NCBI GenBank assembly: GCA_034359265.1
Contig: CP136890.1
Location: 44,428,501 to 44,492,500 of the forward strand
DNA from: Canna indica
Lineage: Eukaryota; Streptophyta; Magnoliopsida; Zingiberales; Cannaceae
Length of the DNA: 64,000 nt
Direction of reading: 5' to 3'
How positions within the stretch are numbered: position 1 is the stretch's first letter; every line of letters begins with the position of its first letter. Position numbers and translations under genes: made by a program. The notes beneath the pieces were generated by a model. That model worked only from the letters and a program-made list of their open reading frames with translations, was not told the origin of the DNA and made no database searches. Of this stretch, positions 34,925-45,229 are shown piece after piece.

Positions 34925-36197
34925 ACCTTATAGGATGGCACCGGCCTAACTCAAGGAGTTAAAGGTGCAATTGCAGGAAATGCTAGACCTCGGTTTCATT
35001 CGGCCGAGCGTGTCACCCTGGGGTGCCCCGGTTCTCTTCGTGAAGAAGAAGGATGGGTCGATGCGCATGTGCATCAACTATAGGCAGTTGAACAAGATGA
35101 CCGTCAAGAATCGCTACCCACTGTCGAGGATAGACGATCTATTTGACCAGTTGCAGGGGGCACAATGGTTTTCAAAGATAGATCTAAGGTCCGGGTACCA
35201 TCATCTGAGAATCTGGGACAACGATGAGCCTAAGGCGGCCTTTAGGACTCACTACGATCACTATGAGTTCCTAGTGATGTCCTTTGGCCTAACAAATGCA
35301 CTTGCTGCCTTCATGGACCTAGTGAATAGGGTATTTAAGGAGTACCTAGATAGCTTTGTGATCGTCTTCATTGACGACATTTTGGTTTACTCCAAGAGTG
35401 AGGAAGAGCACTCTAAGCACCTGAGAATGGTCCTGGAAACCCTCAGAGAGCACCGATTGTTTGCAAAATTTTCCAAGTGTGAATTTTGGTTGGAAAGTGT
35501 AGGGTTCTTGGGCCATGTAGTGTCCAAGGAAGGGATAAGGGTAGATCCTGCCAAGATTGAAGTGGTGCAGAGCTGGAAATGGCCAACTAGTGTGATTGAG
35601 ATCCGCAGTTTTCTTGGTTTGGCCGGGTATTACCGGATGTTTGTGGAGAATTTCTCCATAATTGCAGCCCCTTTGACTCGGTTGACCTAGAAGAAGGTCA
35701 GGTTCATTTGGGATGACAAATGCGAGGCGTGCTTTCAGAAGCTCAAGGCATGTTTGACATCTGCACCCGTGTTGGCAGTACCTTTCGGCTCAGGAGGGTT
35801 TGTAGTCTTCTGTGATGCCTCTCGGGTTGGCCTGAGTTGCGTCCTGATGCAGTATGGCAGGGTCATTGCTTATGCATCTCGCCAGTTGAAAGTTCATGAG
35901 AAGAACTATCCGACGCATGACCTAGAATTAGCGGCAGTGGTCTTTGCACTGAAGCTTTGACGACACTACCTGTACGGGGAAACTTGCGAGATCTACACAG
36001 ATCACAAGAGCCTCTAGTACTTGCTTACCCAGAAGGAGCTAAACCTCAGGCAGAGGAGGTGGCTGGAGCTCCTAAAGGATTATGATTGCACTATTATGTA
36101 TCATCCGGGGAAAGCAAATGTGGTAGCAGATGCTCTGAGCAGAAAGCCCATGGGCAGTTTAGCTCATTTAGAAGTTAAGCAGATGCCTCTAGCTTGA
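34925..36197 (+). pseudogene. Gypsy reverse transcriptase and RNase H
   Basis: Reverse transcriptase landmarks in order are [74 protein letters not shown] and [14 protein letters not shown] (the catalytic DD), then [11 protein letters not shown] and [11 protein letters not shown]. RNase H follows: [47 protein letters not shown] and VADALSRKP. The single frame is interrupted by TAG at 35688, TGA at 35958, TAG at 36015 and TGA at 36195, each explicable by one transition. All catalytic acidic residues remain. Confidence 0.93.
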
Positions 36198-36239
36198 GAA
36201 TTGGCTTTGTGCCTTGATGGGGGTGCAACCTTATCAGTG

Positions 36240-37678
36240 TCAGCTTCAGGTGCCCTGATGGCATACCTGCGAGTCAGTCCACGCTGGTGGACATGTTGCG
36301 TGCTGCGCAGAGAGAAGATGCCTTTTGTGAACTGACCAAGGACCTGGTGCAAAGAGGTGATGTAGAGAACAGTTTTAGATTGGACTCAGAGGGTGTGCTG
36401 AGGTTCAAAGACCGGATAGTTGTACTAGACATGGCTGAGTTACGGAGGCAAGTCCTGGAACTAGGTCATCATTCCACTTATACGATGCATCCGGGGGCCA
36501 CCAAGATGTACCGGGATTTAAGGCAGCATTGTTAGTGGAAAGGTATGAAAATAGAAGTGGCGGAGTTTATTTCCAAATATTTGGTCTGCCAGCAGGTGAA
36601 GGCCGAACACCTAAAGCCTGCAGGGCTTCTGCAAAACCTCGAGGTGCCCGAGTGGAAATGGGAGAAAATCACCATGGATCTAGTGATCGGATTTCCTAAG
36701 TCAAAAGGCGGTTTTGATTCCATTTGGGTGGTAGATGACCGGTTAACCAAGACCGCACACTTCATACCAATGAAGACTACCTTCTCTGCGGAGCAGCATA
36801 CCCGACTATTCTTGGATAGGATTGTGGCATATCATGGTACCCCGGTGATGATTATATCCGACCACAGTACCCAGTTCACAGCCCGGTTTTGGCAGTCCTT
36901 CAAAGAAGATTTGGGTACCCAGGTGCGTTTCAACACAGCTTTCCATCCACAGACTGACGGGCAGTCAGAGAGGACCATCCAAACCTTGGAGGACATGCTG
37001 AGAGCATGCGTCCTGGATATGGCCAACGGTTGGGAGAGGCACCTACCGTTGATAGAATTCGCCTACAACAATAGCTATCATAGTGGCATTGGCATGGCTC
37101 CTTTTGAGGCCTTGTATGGGCGGCGGTGTAGGTCTCCAGTGGGCTAGTTTGAGACAGAGGAATCACTCATGGTGGGCCCCGATCTGGTTGAGGAAGCGGT
37201 AGAGAAAGTAAAGGTCATTAAGGAATGATTGTTGGCGGCTCAAAATCAGTAGAAAATGTATGCCGACAAAAAGGCCAGGGAATTGGAATTTGCAAAGGGT
37301 GACTTAGTATTCCTGAAGGTCTCTCTTGTGAAAGGGGTGGTCCGATTTGAGAAGAAGGGGAAGCTGAGCCCTAGATACATTGGGCCTTTTCTCGTTCTCA
37401 AGCGGAGGGGCGAGGTGGCCTATGAGTTGGCATTGTCTCCTAGCCTGAGCAGAGTGTACCCGGTCTTCCATGTATCCATGTTGCGGAAGTATGTAAAAGA
37501 TGATTCACATGTGATCAAGCCCTCTTCTATCGAGGTAGGTTCGGCCATCTTATTCGAGGAAAGGACAGTAGAGATTCTTGACCGCCAGATTAGGAAACTA
37601 AGGTCCAAAGAAATTCTCTTGGTAAAGGTCAGTTGGGAGCACCATTCCGGGCAAGAGGCCACATGGGAGGTAGAGTAG
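36240..37678 (+). pseudogene. Gypsy integrase with chromodomain-like C-terminus
   Basis: In a different frame from the reverse transcriptase, the zinc-binding part HHSTYTMHPGATKMYRDL is followed by CQQVKAEHLKPAGLL, the core WEKITMDLVIGFPKS (first Asp), DHSTQFTARFWQSF (second Asp, in IISD) and TAFHPQTDGQSERTIQTLED (Glu). Then come YNNSYHSGIGMAPFEALYG, GKLSPRYIGPFLVLKR and VYPVFHVSMLRKY. The tail ILLVKVSWEHHSGQEATWEV resembles the chromodomain-type end of chromoviruses, which targets integration to marked chromatin. Stops at 36533, 37145, 37226 and 37250 break it. Confidence 0.92.
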
Positions 37679-37759
37679 AACAAGAGAGAGCGCTACTCTT
37701 CCATGTTTGAGGAGCCGGTAAGTCCTTGTTCTTCAACTAAATTTGAGGACGAATTTCCA

Positions 37760-37774
37760 TTAAGGGGGAAAGGT
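37760..37774 (+). promoter_or_regulatory. Polypurine tract
   Basis: The purine run AAGGGGGAAAGG lies immediately before the 3' LTR start at 37775, where plus-strand DNA synthesis is primed in this family. Confidence 0.85.
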
Positions 37775-40700
37775 TGTAAGACCCGAAAAAGTTTCCTAAT
37801 ATAAAAATCTATTTTGGTGCAGCGCGCCGGACCCGGGGGCAGTCAAGTCGAGCCTCAGGATCGTCTCGAGTGAAAAGGTATGACTCAGCTAATGATTCAT
37901 GAAACCTATGTGGATGATTAACTTTTCTTTTATGAAATCACCTTAAACTAAGTTAACTCGAGTCATGTTTTGGGTTGAGTCGGAACCCAAGTTGAGTTCG
38001 GGTTTAGTCGAGTTCTGGGTATGAGTTAAGTGAGTCTTGAGGCCATCTTTGAAAAGATGGATGAGGGAATAAAACCCTCTTATTGCAGCCGTGCGACTCA
38101 CCCTTGGAGTCGCACAAGGCCGCCTAGGGAGAAGAGGAGAAGGAACAAGGAGGAGGCTTGGGGTTGGATCGATCCGGGATTCGCGTCGTCATCGGAAAAA
38201 ATTTAAGTCGTCGTCACCTGATCCTTGTTTCTCCGCAATCTAGGTGAGCGGTTATGTTTTGAAGCTTGGGGGAGGCGGGTAGCCGAACCCTAGATGAAAT
38301 AGGTTGAGTTCTCGCGATCCTTCCAACGAATCTTGATTTCCAACGACGTGTGTTCACTATTTTATGAGGTTTCTTGTCGGAACTCACTATTTTCTTCGTC
38401 GTTTTGCAAGATCTTGGGGCTGCTGAGTCATGGAAAAGGGGAAAGGTCATGCCAAAATTTTCTCTGATCCCCTTGACGGCAAGAAGGCCCTTAGATGACC
38501 TTATATCACTGTTTGATGTAGTTCCCTTTGTACATCTCGCGTATTATGAAGTATGCTCTCCCTAGAAATCCCTTGAAGTGGCCGAACGAACCCTACAACA
38601 CATGAAGAGGGTTCGGCCAAGGATGAGGGAAAGGTAAATTAGTTCATTAGTATTTAAGTTGTATGCGGAATTGAAGAGGTAAAGGTATAGCTAGAGTCTC
38701 CTCCCTCTTTTCCTACCACAAGGGCCATGGCCGAGCAAGGTCTTCCTTGCTCATGGTTCGGCCAAGGTTAGGAAGAGGAGGAGAGATTAGCTTTAGATGG
38801 AAATTGCATGATTATAAGGATCATACATGGTGATATGACAATACTTAGGAAGAACACCAAACTTAGCAAGTAGCTTGATTGATTTTGAATTGTAGAAATA
38901 CTAGTTTTAATACCATTCTTAGCATTAGATGCTTAAACTTTGGATGTTGACATTGTTACCATGCTATGAATTTCATACATGTTATTTAAATTCATTACTA
39001 CCTTGCCATGCTAGTGTTCACTATTTTATGAGGTTTCTTGTTGGAACTCACTATTTTCTTCGTCGTTTTGCAAGATCTTGGGGCTGCCGAGTCATGGAAA
39101 AGGGGAAAGGTCATGCCAAAATTTTCTCTGATCCCCTTGATGGCAAGAAGGCCCTTAGATGACCTTATATCACTGTTCGATGTAGTTCCCTTTGTACATC
39201 TCGCGTATTATGAAGTATGCTCTCCCTAGAAATCCCTTGAAGTGGCCAAACGAACCCTACAACACATGAAGAGGGTTCGGCCAAGGATGAGGGAAAGGTA
39301 AATTAGTTCATTAGTATTTAAGTTGTATGCGGAATTGAAGAGGTAAAGGTATAGCTAGAGTCTCCTCCCTCTTTTCCTACCACAAGGGCCATGGCCGAGC
39401 AAGGTCTTCCTTGCTCATGGTTCGGCCAAGGTTAGGAAGAGGAGGAGAGATTAGCTTTATATGGAAATTGCATGATTATAAGGATCATACATGGTTATAT
39501 GACAATACTTAGGAAGAACACCAAACTTAGCAAGTAGCTTGATTGATTTTGAATTGTAGAAATACTAGTTTTAATACCATTCTTAGCATTAGATGCTTAA
39601 ACTTTGGATGTTGACATTGTTACCATGCTATGAATTTCATACATGTTATTTAAATTCATTACTACCTTGCCATGCTAGATAGTTGCTCCTTATTGTGCTA
39701 ATATTCCTAAGGTAGTATAAAAATTGTTATGTATATACATTGTGGTCATATATGATGAAGGTTGCAATATTTGAATATTTTCCTTTGGATTATACATGCT
39801 GCCCTAAATGTTCTTGGGTAGTATTCTAAGGTCGACACATGGAAATTTTCACCCAATGCAGTGTAGAAGGATGGGTAGCATGTAAGGCGTCATTAAACGT
39901 TCATAACACATATATGGAAACTTAGTTAGAAAACGATAACACTTCTATGACTCCTTATAAACTTTTGGAAATTTAGAACTCGTAGGTGTTGATATATTGA
40001 AAGGGCACAATAAATTGTTAACCCGTTAGCCGGACTTAGGCCAGATACGAGCAAAGGCCCAAAGTGTACATATATGGAAACTCTAGGATATTGATTGTGT
40101 GATGTTTTTGAGATGGTCCGCCGAGGAGCGAGGAGGTCGGAAATGACCAATGCTCAGCTCGGCCAGTATTGGGTCTAGAGGTGCGCCAGCGGGTCCGCTA
40201 GGTGCCAGACCCCAGTTGGGTGGGACTAGCTATCCTTACCCCAGATGGTACCGAAGACTAGTGGACCAACCTAGTCGACGACCCGGGATTGTTTGCTACT
40301 TCTTGAGATGATGTGGCCAATGGCCAGTATGACACTACCAGATATGGTAGGGACGGCTGTAGCCGAGATATTACTCTATGAGTAGGCCTAAGGGCTGGAT
40401 GCCGAAGGCTTGATAAGCCAAGATGGCAAGTTATCATATTAAGTTGGTACAAATGGACCCGTTGGGGTCGGTAATCGCATTAGAAATAAACTTTACCTCC
40501 TTGTACATTTTCTTTGATGCCTTATATGATATATGCATGATTGAGGCTTATGTGGAGGTTCATTTGAGCCACTCACTGAGTCCCAAGTGGACTCACAATT
40601 TATTCTTATTTTTGCAGAGCATGAGCAGTGACTTGGTATGTCGACATAGTGCAGCTGGTGGGTGGGAGATGTTGCCATATCTCCTAGCGGCGTCCATGAG

Positions 40701-40985
40701 TCTTAGACTAGTGCTTAGTAGTGTTTGGTTTTGTTTATGCACTGACAGTTGTAATTGAAAAAGTATTGTAGAATCTTGTTTCTTGAACATTCGGTTTCTT
40801 TGATGTTGATGTTTCTACTCATTTTGGAAAACATATGGATTGTGACTCTGCAAACTTTTTATAAAGTATGATGATATTTCTTTTACTCGATGTGTATTGA
40901 CTTTATTGGTGTCAGTGTAGACAGTAGGCTATAGGGCAGGAGGTAGGCCCTGGCCGGTCACACTACCCTTAATTGGGGTGTGACA
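37775..40985 (+). repeat. Gypsy 3' LTR (3,211 bp) with internal tandem duplication
   Basis: It is about 660 bp longer than the 5' LTR because 38350-39013 is repeated directly as 39014-39677 (both begin GTGTTCACTATTTTATGAGG and end CCTTGCCATGCTA). The rest matches the 5' LTR from TGTAAGACCCG to GTGACA. Confidence 0.93.
38350..39677 (+). repeat. 664-bp direct tandem duplication inside the 3' LTR
   Basis: The two units at 38350-39013 and 39014-39677 are almost identical, and both are closer to each other than to the single-copy equivalent in the 5' LTR (both read GGTAAAGGTATAG where the 5' LTR has TGTACAGGTATAG). The duplication is therefore recent relative to LTR divergence. Confidence 0.9.
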
Positions 40986-41160
40986 AAGTTGGTATCAGAG
41001 CACTAGGTTAGGTCTTTTCTATGACTTATTGTTGGGTACCGTATGAGATATATGCTAGCGTGTCGACATACAGTATAGTTATGCTACGAGATTGGGCGAC
41101 CACTCCTGCACTCAGCGCACCATGCGGTTAGTAAGTTTAAAGAGTTTTGTTAATAATTTA
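40986..41160 (+). mobile_element. Second primer-binding site and stub of gypsy internal sequence
   Basis: After the second LTR the sequence continues with TGGTATCAGAGC (40990-41001) and repeats 33157 onwards (GCACTAGGTTAGGTCTT... to GTTTTGTTAATAATTTAT), stopping at 41160. A single insertion would end at the LTR, so this is the beginning of a second, truncated unit arranged LTR-internal-LTR-internal. Confidence 0.9.
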
Positions 41161-41712
41161 TCCCTGTTACCCATCCCCTTATCCCCCGTGAAGGCGCCCC
41201 TGTCCTTCTCCTTCTCCTTCTCCCCCGAAGCATCGCTCATTGCTTGAGCCCCGCGACCGCCCGCCGAAAGCTTGGCAAAAATTTTGGATCGCCCGCCTCC
41301 CGCCTCCCCATTGTCGCCGGAGGTATTTATCTCAAAATCTCTAGGGTCTAGTTGTGGTCTAGGTTTTAGATGAGGTTCTAGGTTTCAAGTGGATGAGATG
41401 CAACTTCAATATAGGTATATATATGATATCCACTTCAATCACTATTATATCCTTGTTTGATGCATCCTGGTTGTATTGAAAACTAAGGAATTTAGGATCG
41501 GCAGCTTGTTCAACTTGAGCATTATTGGATAAGTTTAAATGTTCCGATCACAGTGTGCTTAGTTCATTTAACCTCTGCAATATCCACATGGATAGTTATG
41601 GAATTTAATTTGTCACTATGTGCTTAGTTATATTGATGTGCTTAGTTATATTGAAACAATGTGTTCATGTGCTTAGTTATATTGAAATAGTGTTTTCCAT
41701 TGTTGAAGTTTC
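41161..41712 (+). other. GC/CT-rich leader upstream of the GRF pseudogene
   Basis: CCTTCTCCTTCTCCTTCTCC and GC-rich sequence at 41190-41330 look like a plant 5' leader, with a possible GGAG|GTATTT donor at about 41321-41326. The rest is AT-rich and would be a leader intron. This is inference from composition and position only. Confidence 0.35.
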
Positions 41713-42234
41713 ATGGCATCAACATCAACATCAAGAGCAACTCAGATTGATGAAGTATGTATAACCTCGTCAATATCTCCACCATTTTGTGATCATGAGC
41801 TTCCGGCTTGTTTGTTAACATCGAATACAAAAAAAAATCATGCGAGAAGATTCTAGAGATGCATACGTTGGAAGGTACGTATAAGTTTTAATAATAATTT
41901 ATTCTAATATAAGTAAGTAATTATTCCTCGTATATAGGAGCATGACGATTGCAGTTTTTTTGAGTGGTATGATCCTGCGTATTTTGGACGTGCTAAAGAA
42001 GCATTGCAAAAACTGACAAGCAATAAAGAAATTATGAAGCAACACATTATGTTACTTGAGCAAACGAATGAAGTTCTCGTCAACAAAGTGGCAATGGAAG
42101 CGAATAGAATGAGTAGGCTGGAAAAGGAGAACAAGAAGCTTGAAGCCAAATATAAAGTCCATATTTCGTTATTATGTTGTATTTGGATTGTAGTTTACAT
42201 GTGTATTTACACTTTAATGTTACCCAGTGTGTAA
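41713..42234 (+). pseudogene. GRF-type zinc-finger protein with C-terminal membrane segment, nonsense-disrupted
   Basis: Two exons (41713-41874 and 41938-42234) joined in phase 0 give a GRF zinc finger: FCDHELPACLLTS, NHARRF, then a TAG at 41854 where the family has an aromatic residue, RC, and DDCSFFEWYDPAYFG. After it come a coiled coil rich in Glu/Lys/Leu and a hydrophobic C-terminal helix (VHISLLCCIWIVVYMCIYTL). This short plan is that of plant GRF proteins of the At4g04775-like kind. Because of the TAG only an N-terminal peptide could be made unless read through. It lies opposite to the MuDR relic and may be cargo of the MULE. Confidence 0.75.
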
Positions 42235-42369
42235 TGGCCCAATGTGTAATGATACTATGTATTTGGAAACTAGCTTATATGTTCTATGTATTTTGGTATA
42301 AAAGTCTTGTCAAATACTATGTACTGTATTAATGGCTGGTTCTATATTGAAATGAGTTTTATCAATTTT

Positions 42370-44930
42370 ATAATCAGTTTCAATATCAATTTGTTACATG
42401 ATTGATTTCAGCTTCTCTGAAACTGATATCAGCTTCAATGAATGTGATACTGATATCAGCTTCAATGAATGTGAAACTGATATTAGCTGTTTTGATTATA
42501 TAAACTAGTATATAAACAATCAATACATGACTTATTTTAGCTTCATTGATTATATAAGTTGATACTTCAATCAACCATTAACAGTATCAAAATGAAGAAT
42601 CAATACATGACTGATTTTAGCTTCTCTGATACTGATATCAGCTTTAATGAATGTGAAACTGATATCAGCTATTTTGATTATATAAACTAGTATATAAACA
42701 ATCAATACATGACTGATTTTAGCTTCATTGATTATATAAGCTGATACTTCAATCAACCATTTATAGTATCAAAATGAACAATCAATACATGACTGATTTC
42801 AGCTTCTCTGAAATTGATATCAACTTCAATGAAACTGATATCAGCTTCAATGAATGTGATACTGATATCAGCTTCAATGAATGTGAAACTGATATCAGCT
42901 GTTTTGATTATATAAACTAGTATATAAACAATCAATACATGACTATTTTCAGCTTCATTGATTATATAAGCTGATACTTCAATCAACCATTAACAGTATC
43001 AAAATGAACAATCAATACATGACTGATTTCAGCTTCTCTGAAAATGATATCAGCTTCTCTGAAACTGATATCAGCTTCAATGAAACTAATATCATCTTCT
43101 CTTCAATGAAACATATATAATCAACCATTAACAGTATCAAATCAACCATAAACTGATATGTAAATTGGTATATAAACTAATACTTCAATCAACCATTAAC
43201 AATATCAAAATGAACATTTGTTACATGACTGTCAGTATCAAACACATCATTACATCATATGAAAACATTAATTCCCTGAACACATCATGACAGAGATATC
43301 ATTATTACATATCACTCCAACACAATATCAAAATCACTCCAAAATAGTGTAAAAATCACTCCAAAATAGTGTCAACATCAGTCCAAAACACTGTCAAAAT
43401 CAGTTTAATGTTTCATATCTGACTGCAAAAACAATGATATCAGTATGCTTATACTTCAATTCAGATTCAGTTTCAAAATAATTCAGATATGCTACAATTC
43501 ATAAGCTTCACTGATATACTTCAATTCATATGCTTCAATGAACTGATTCAGTTTCAAAACAATTCAGATATGCTACAATTCATAAGCTTCACTGATATAC
43601 TTCAATTCATATGCTTCAATGAACTGATTCAGTTTCAAAACAATTCAGATATGCTACAATTCATAAGCTTCACTGATATACTTCAATTCATATGCTTCAA
43701 TGAACTGATTCAGTTTCAAAACAATTCAGATATGCTACAATTCATAAGCTTCACTGATATACTTCAATTCATATGATTCAATGAATTGATACAGTTTCAA
43801 AACAATTCAGATATGCTACAATTCATAAGCTTCACTGATATATCAGTTTCAAACTATTGAAACTTCAAACTATATCTTTGTTACAAGCCTAAACTTCAAC
43901 CATTTCAATTTAAAGTTTCATTGATATCAGTACATATCAAACCACTTCAACCATTTTAGTACATATCAAACCATTTAAAGTTTCATTGATATCAGTCAGT
44001 ATCAATGAAACTGAAATTTATATCACTGATATCAGTTTCATATCAGTGATATCAATGAAACTTAACAAAATTGATAAAAATTCAAATATATCAGTTTCAT
44101 ATCTTACTGCAAAAATAATGAGATATCAATTTCAGGTATCAGTTCTCAGTTTCAAAAATTGAGATATTAGTTTCAGAAACTGAGATATCAATTTCAGAAA
44201 CTGATATCTATTTGATATCAGTTCTGAAACTGATATCTCATATCAATTTCAAACTATTGAAACTTCAAACTACAAGCCTAAACTGAAAACTATTGATATC
44301 AATTTTAGCAAATAAATGCTTTTATACTCTTTTAAAATGAAAACTAAAGGAAAAAAAAAACACCAAACTACTTTCAAATAGATATCAGTTCTCATATCAG
44401 TTTTAGAAACTGATATCTCATATCAATTTTAGAAACTGAGAACTCATATCAGTTTCAGAAATTGAGATCTCATATCAATTTCAGAAACTGAGATCTCATA
44501 TCAGTTTCAGAAACTGAGATATCAGTCTCCAAATGCTATGGAAACATCAACATATGAAAAATGCAAAACAATTTTGCAAAAGTAGACATATCAAACCATT
44601 TCAAATCAATTCATATGCTTCAATGAACTGATACATATCAAACCACTTCAACCATTTCAGTACATATTAGTACATATCAAACAATTTATAGTTACATATC
44701 AAACCATTTCATTGATACTTCAACCATTTCATTGATATCAGTACATATCAAACTGTTTCATTGATACTTCAACCATTTCAATCTCTGTTACAAGTCATAT
44801 CATTGTTTCATATCAGTGTCACTATCCAAAAATATATCACTGTTTCAATAGTTACGTATCAGTGTCACTATCCAAAAATATATCACTGTTTCAAAACATA
44901 TATCACTCCAAAACATATAAGTGATATCAA
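42370..44930. repeat. 2.5-kb repeat array built on GATATCAGTTTC / GAAACTGATATC
   Basis: The stretch is made of variations of a 12-bp word occurring in both orientations. It includes larger tandem units of about 182-230 bp at 42386-42990 (three copies beginning CAATACATGACTGATTT and passing through TTGATTATATAA) and 81-bp units at 43480-43850. The ATATC-palindromic core allows many local hairpins. Open frames that cross it (such as 43489-43776) only mirror the period. Confidence 0.88.
43480..43850. repeat. 81-bp tandem repeat, about 4.5 copies
   Basis: Units begin AATTCAGATATGCTACAATT at 43480, 43561, 43642, 43723 and 43804, exactly 81 bp apart, and are nearly identical. This is the most homogeneous part of the larger array, so the most recently amplified. 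Confidence 0.95.
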
Positions 44931-45229
44931 TTTAATGTGTCATTTGGTGGTGCATCATGTTGGGAAGCTTGAATAATTGGTGATGTTTGGGAAGCTTGAA
45001 CAATTGGTGATGTTTGTGAAGCTTGAAGTGGATGCACATCACGTGATGATTGGACCCTCATATCACGTTCATGAATAGCTGAGCCACTACATTCTCCGCG
45101 AGATGAGCATATTGATAAACTCAAATCGGGCATCTATCAATAACCAAATATTATTGAAAATATAATTAGTTTCATAATTTTAAATAGACAAAAAATATAA
45201 GTACACAACTAATTACTCTAAAATAGGTA

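Larger units (their letters stand above)
30605..40985 (+). mobile_element. Ty3/gypsy LTR retrotransposon (chromovirus type), inactive
   Basis: Two long terminal repeats (30605-33156 and 37775-40985) enclose a primer-binding site, gag remnants, protease, reverse transcriptase, RNase H, integrase with a C-terminal chromodomain-like end, and a polypurine tract. Integrase after reverse transcriptase makes it gypsy type. The LTR starts TGTAAGACCCG and ends GTGACA. Eight in-frame stops in pol, a frame change near 36240 and a shrunken gag make it non-autonomous. The 5' side follows TTTCG; a matching duplication after the second LTR is absent because further internal sequence follows it. Confidence 0.93.

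Noticed and set aside
38374..39229. Two almost identical 63-residue frames
   Set aside because: They mark the tandem duplication inside the LTR.
43489..43776. 95-residue protein made of 27-residue repeats
   Set aside because: A consequence of an 81-bp satellite unit whose length is divisible by three.
42370..44930. CRISPR-like array
   Set aside because: Tandem repeats without unique spacers, in a plant nuclear context.
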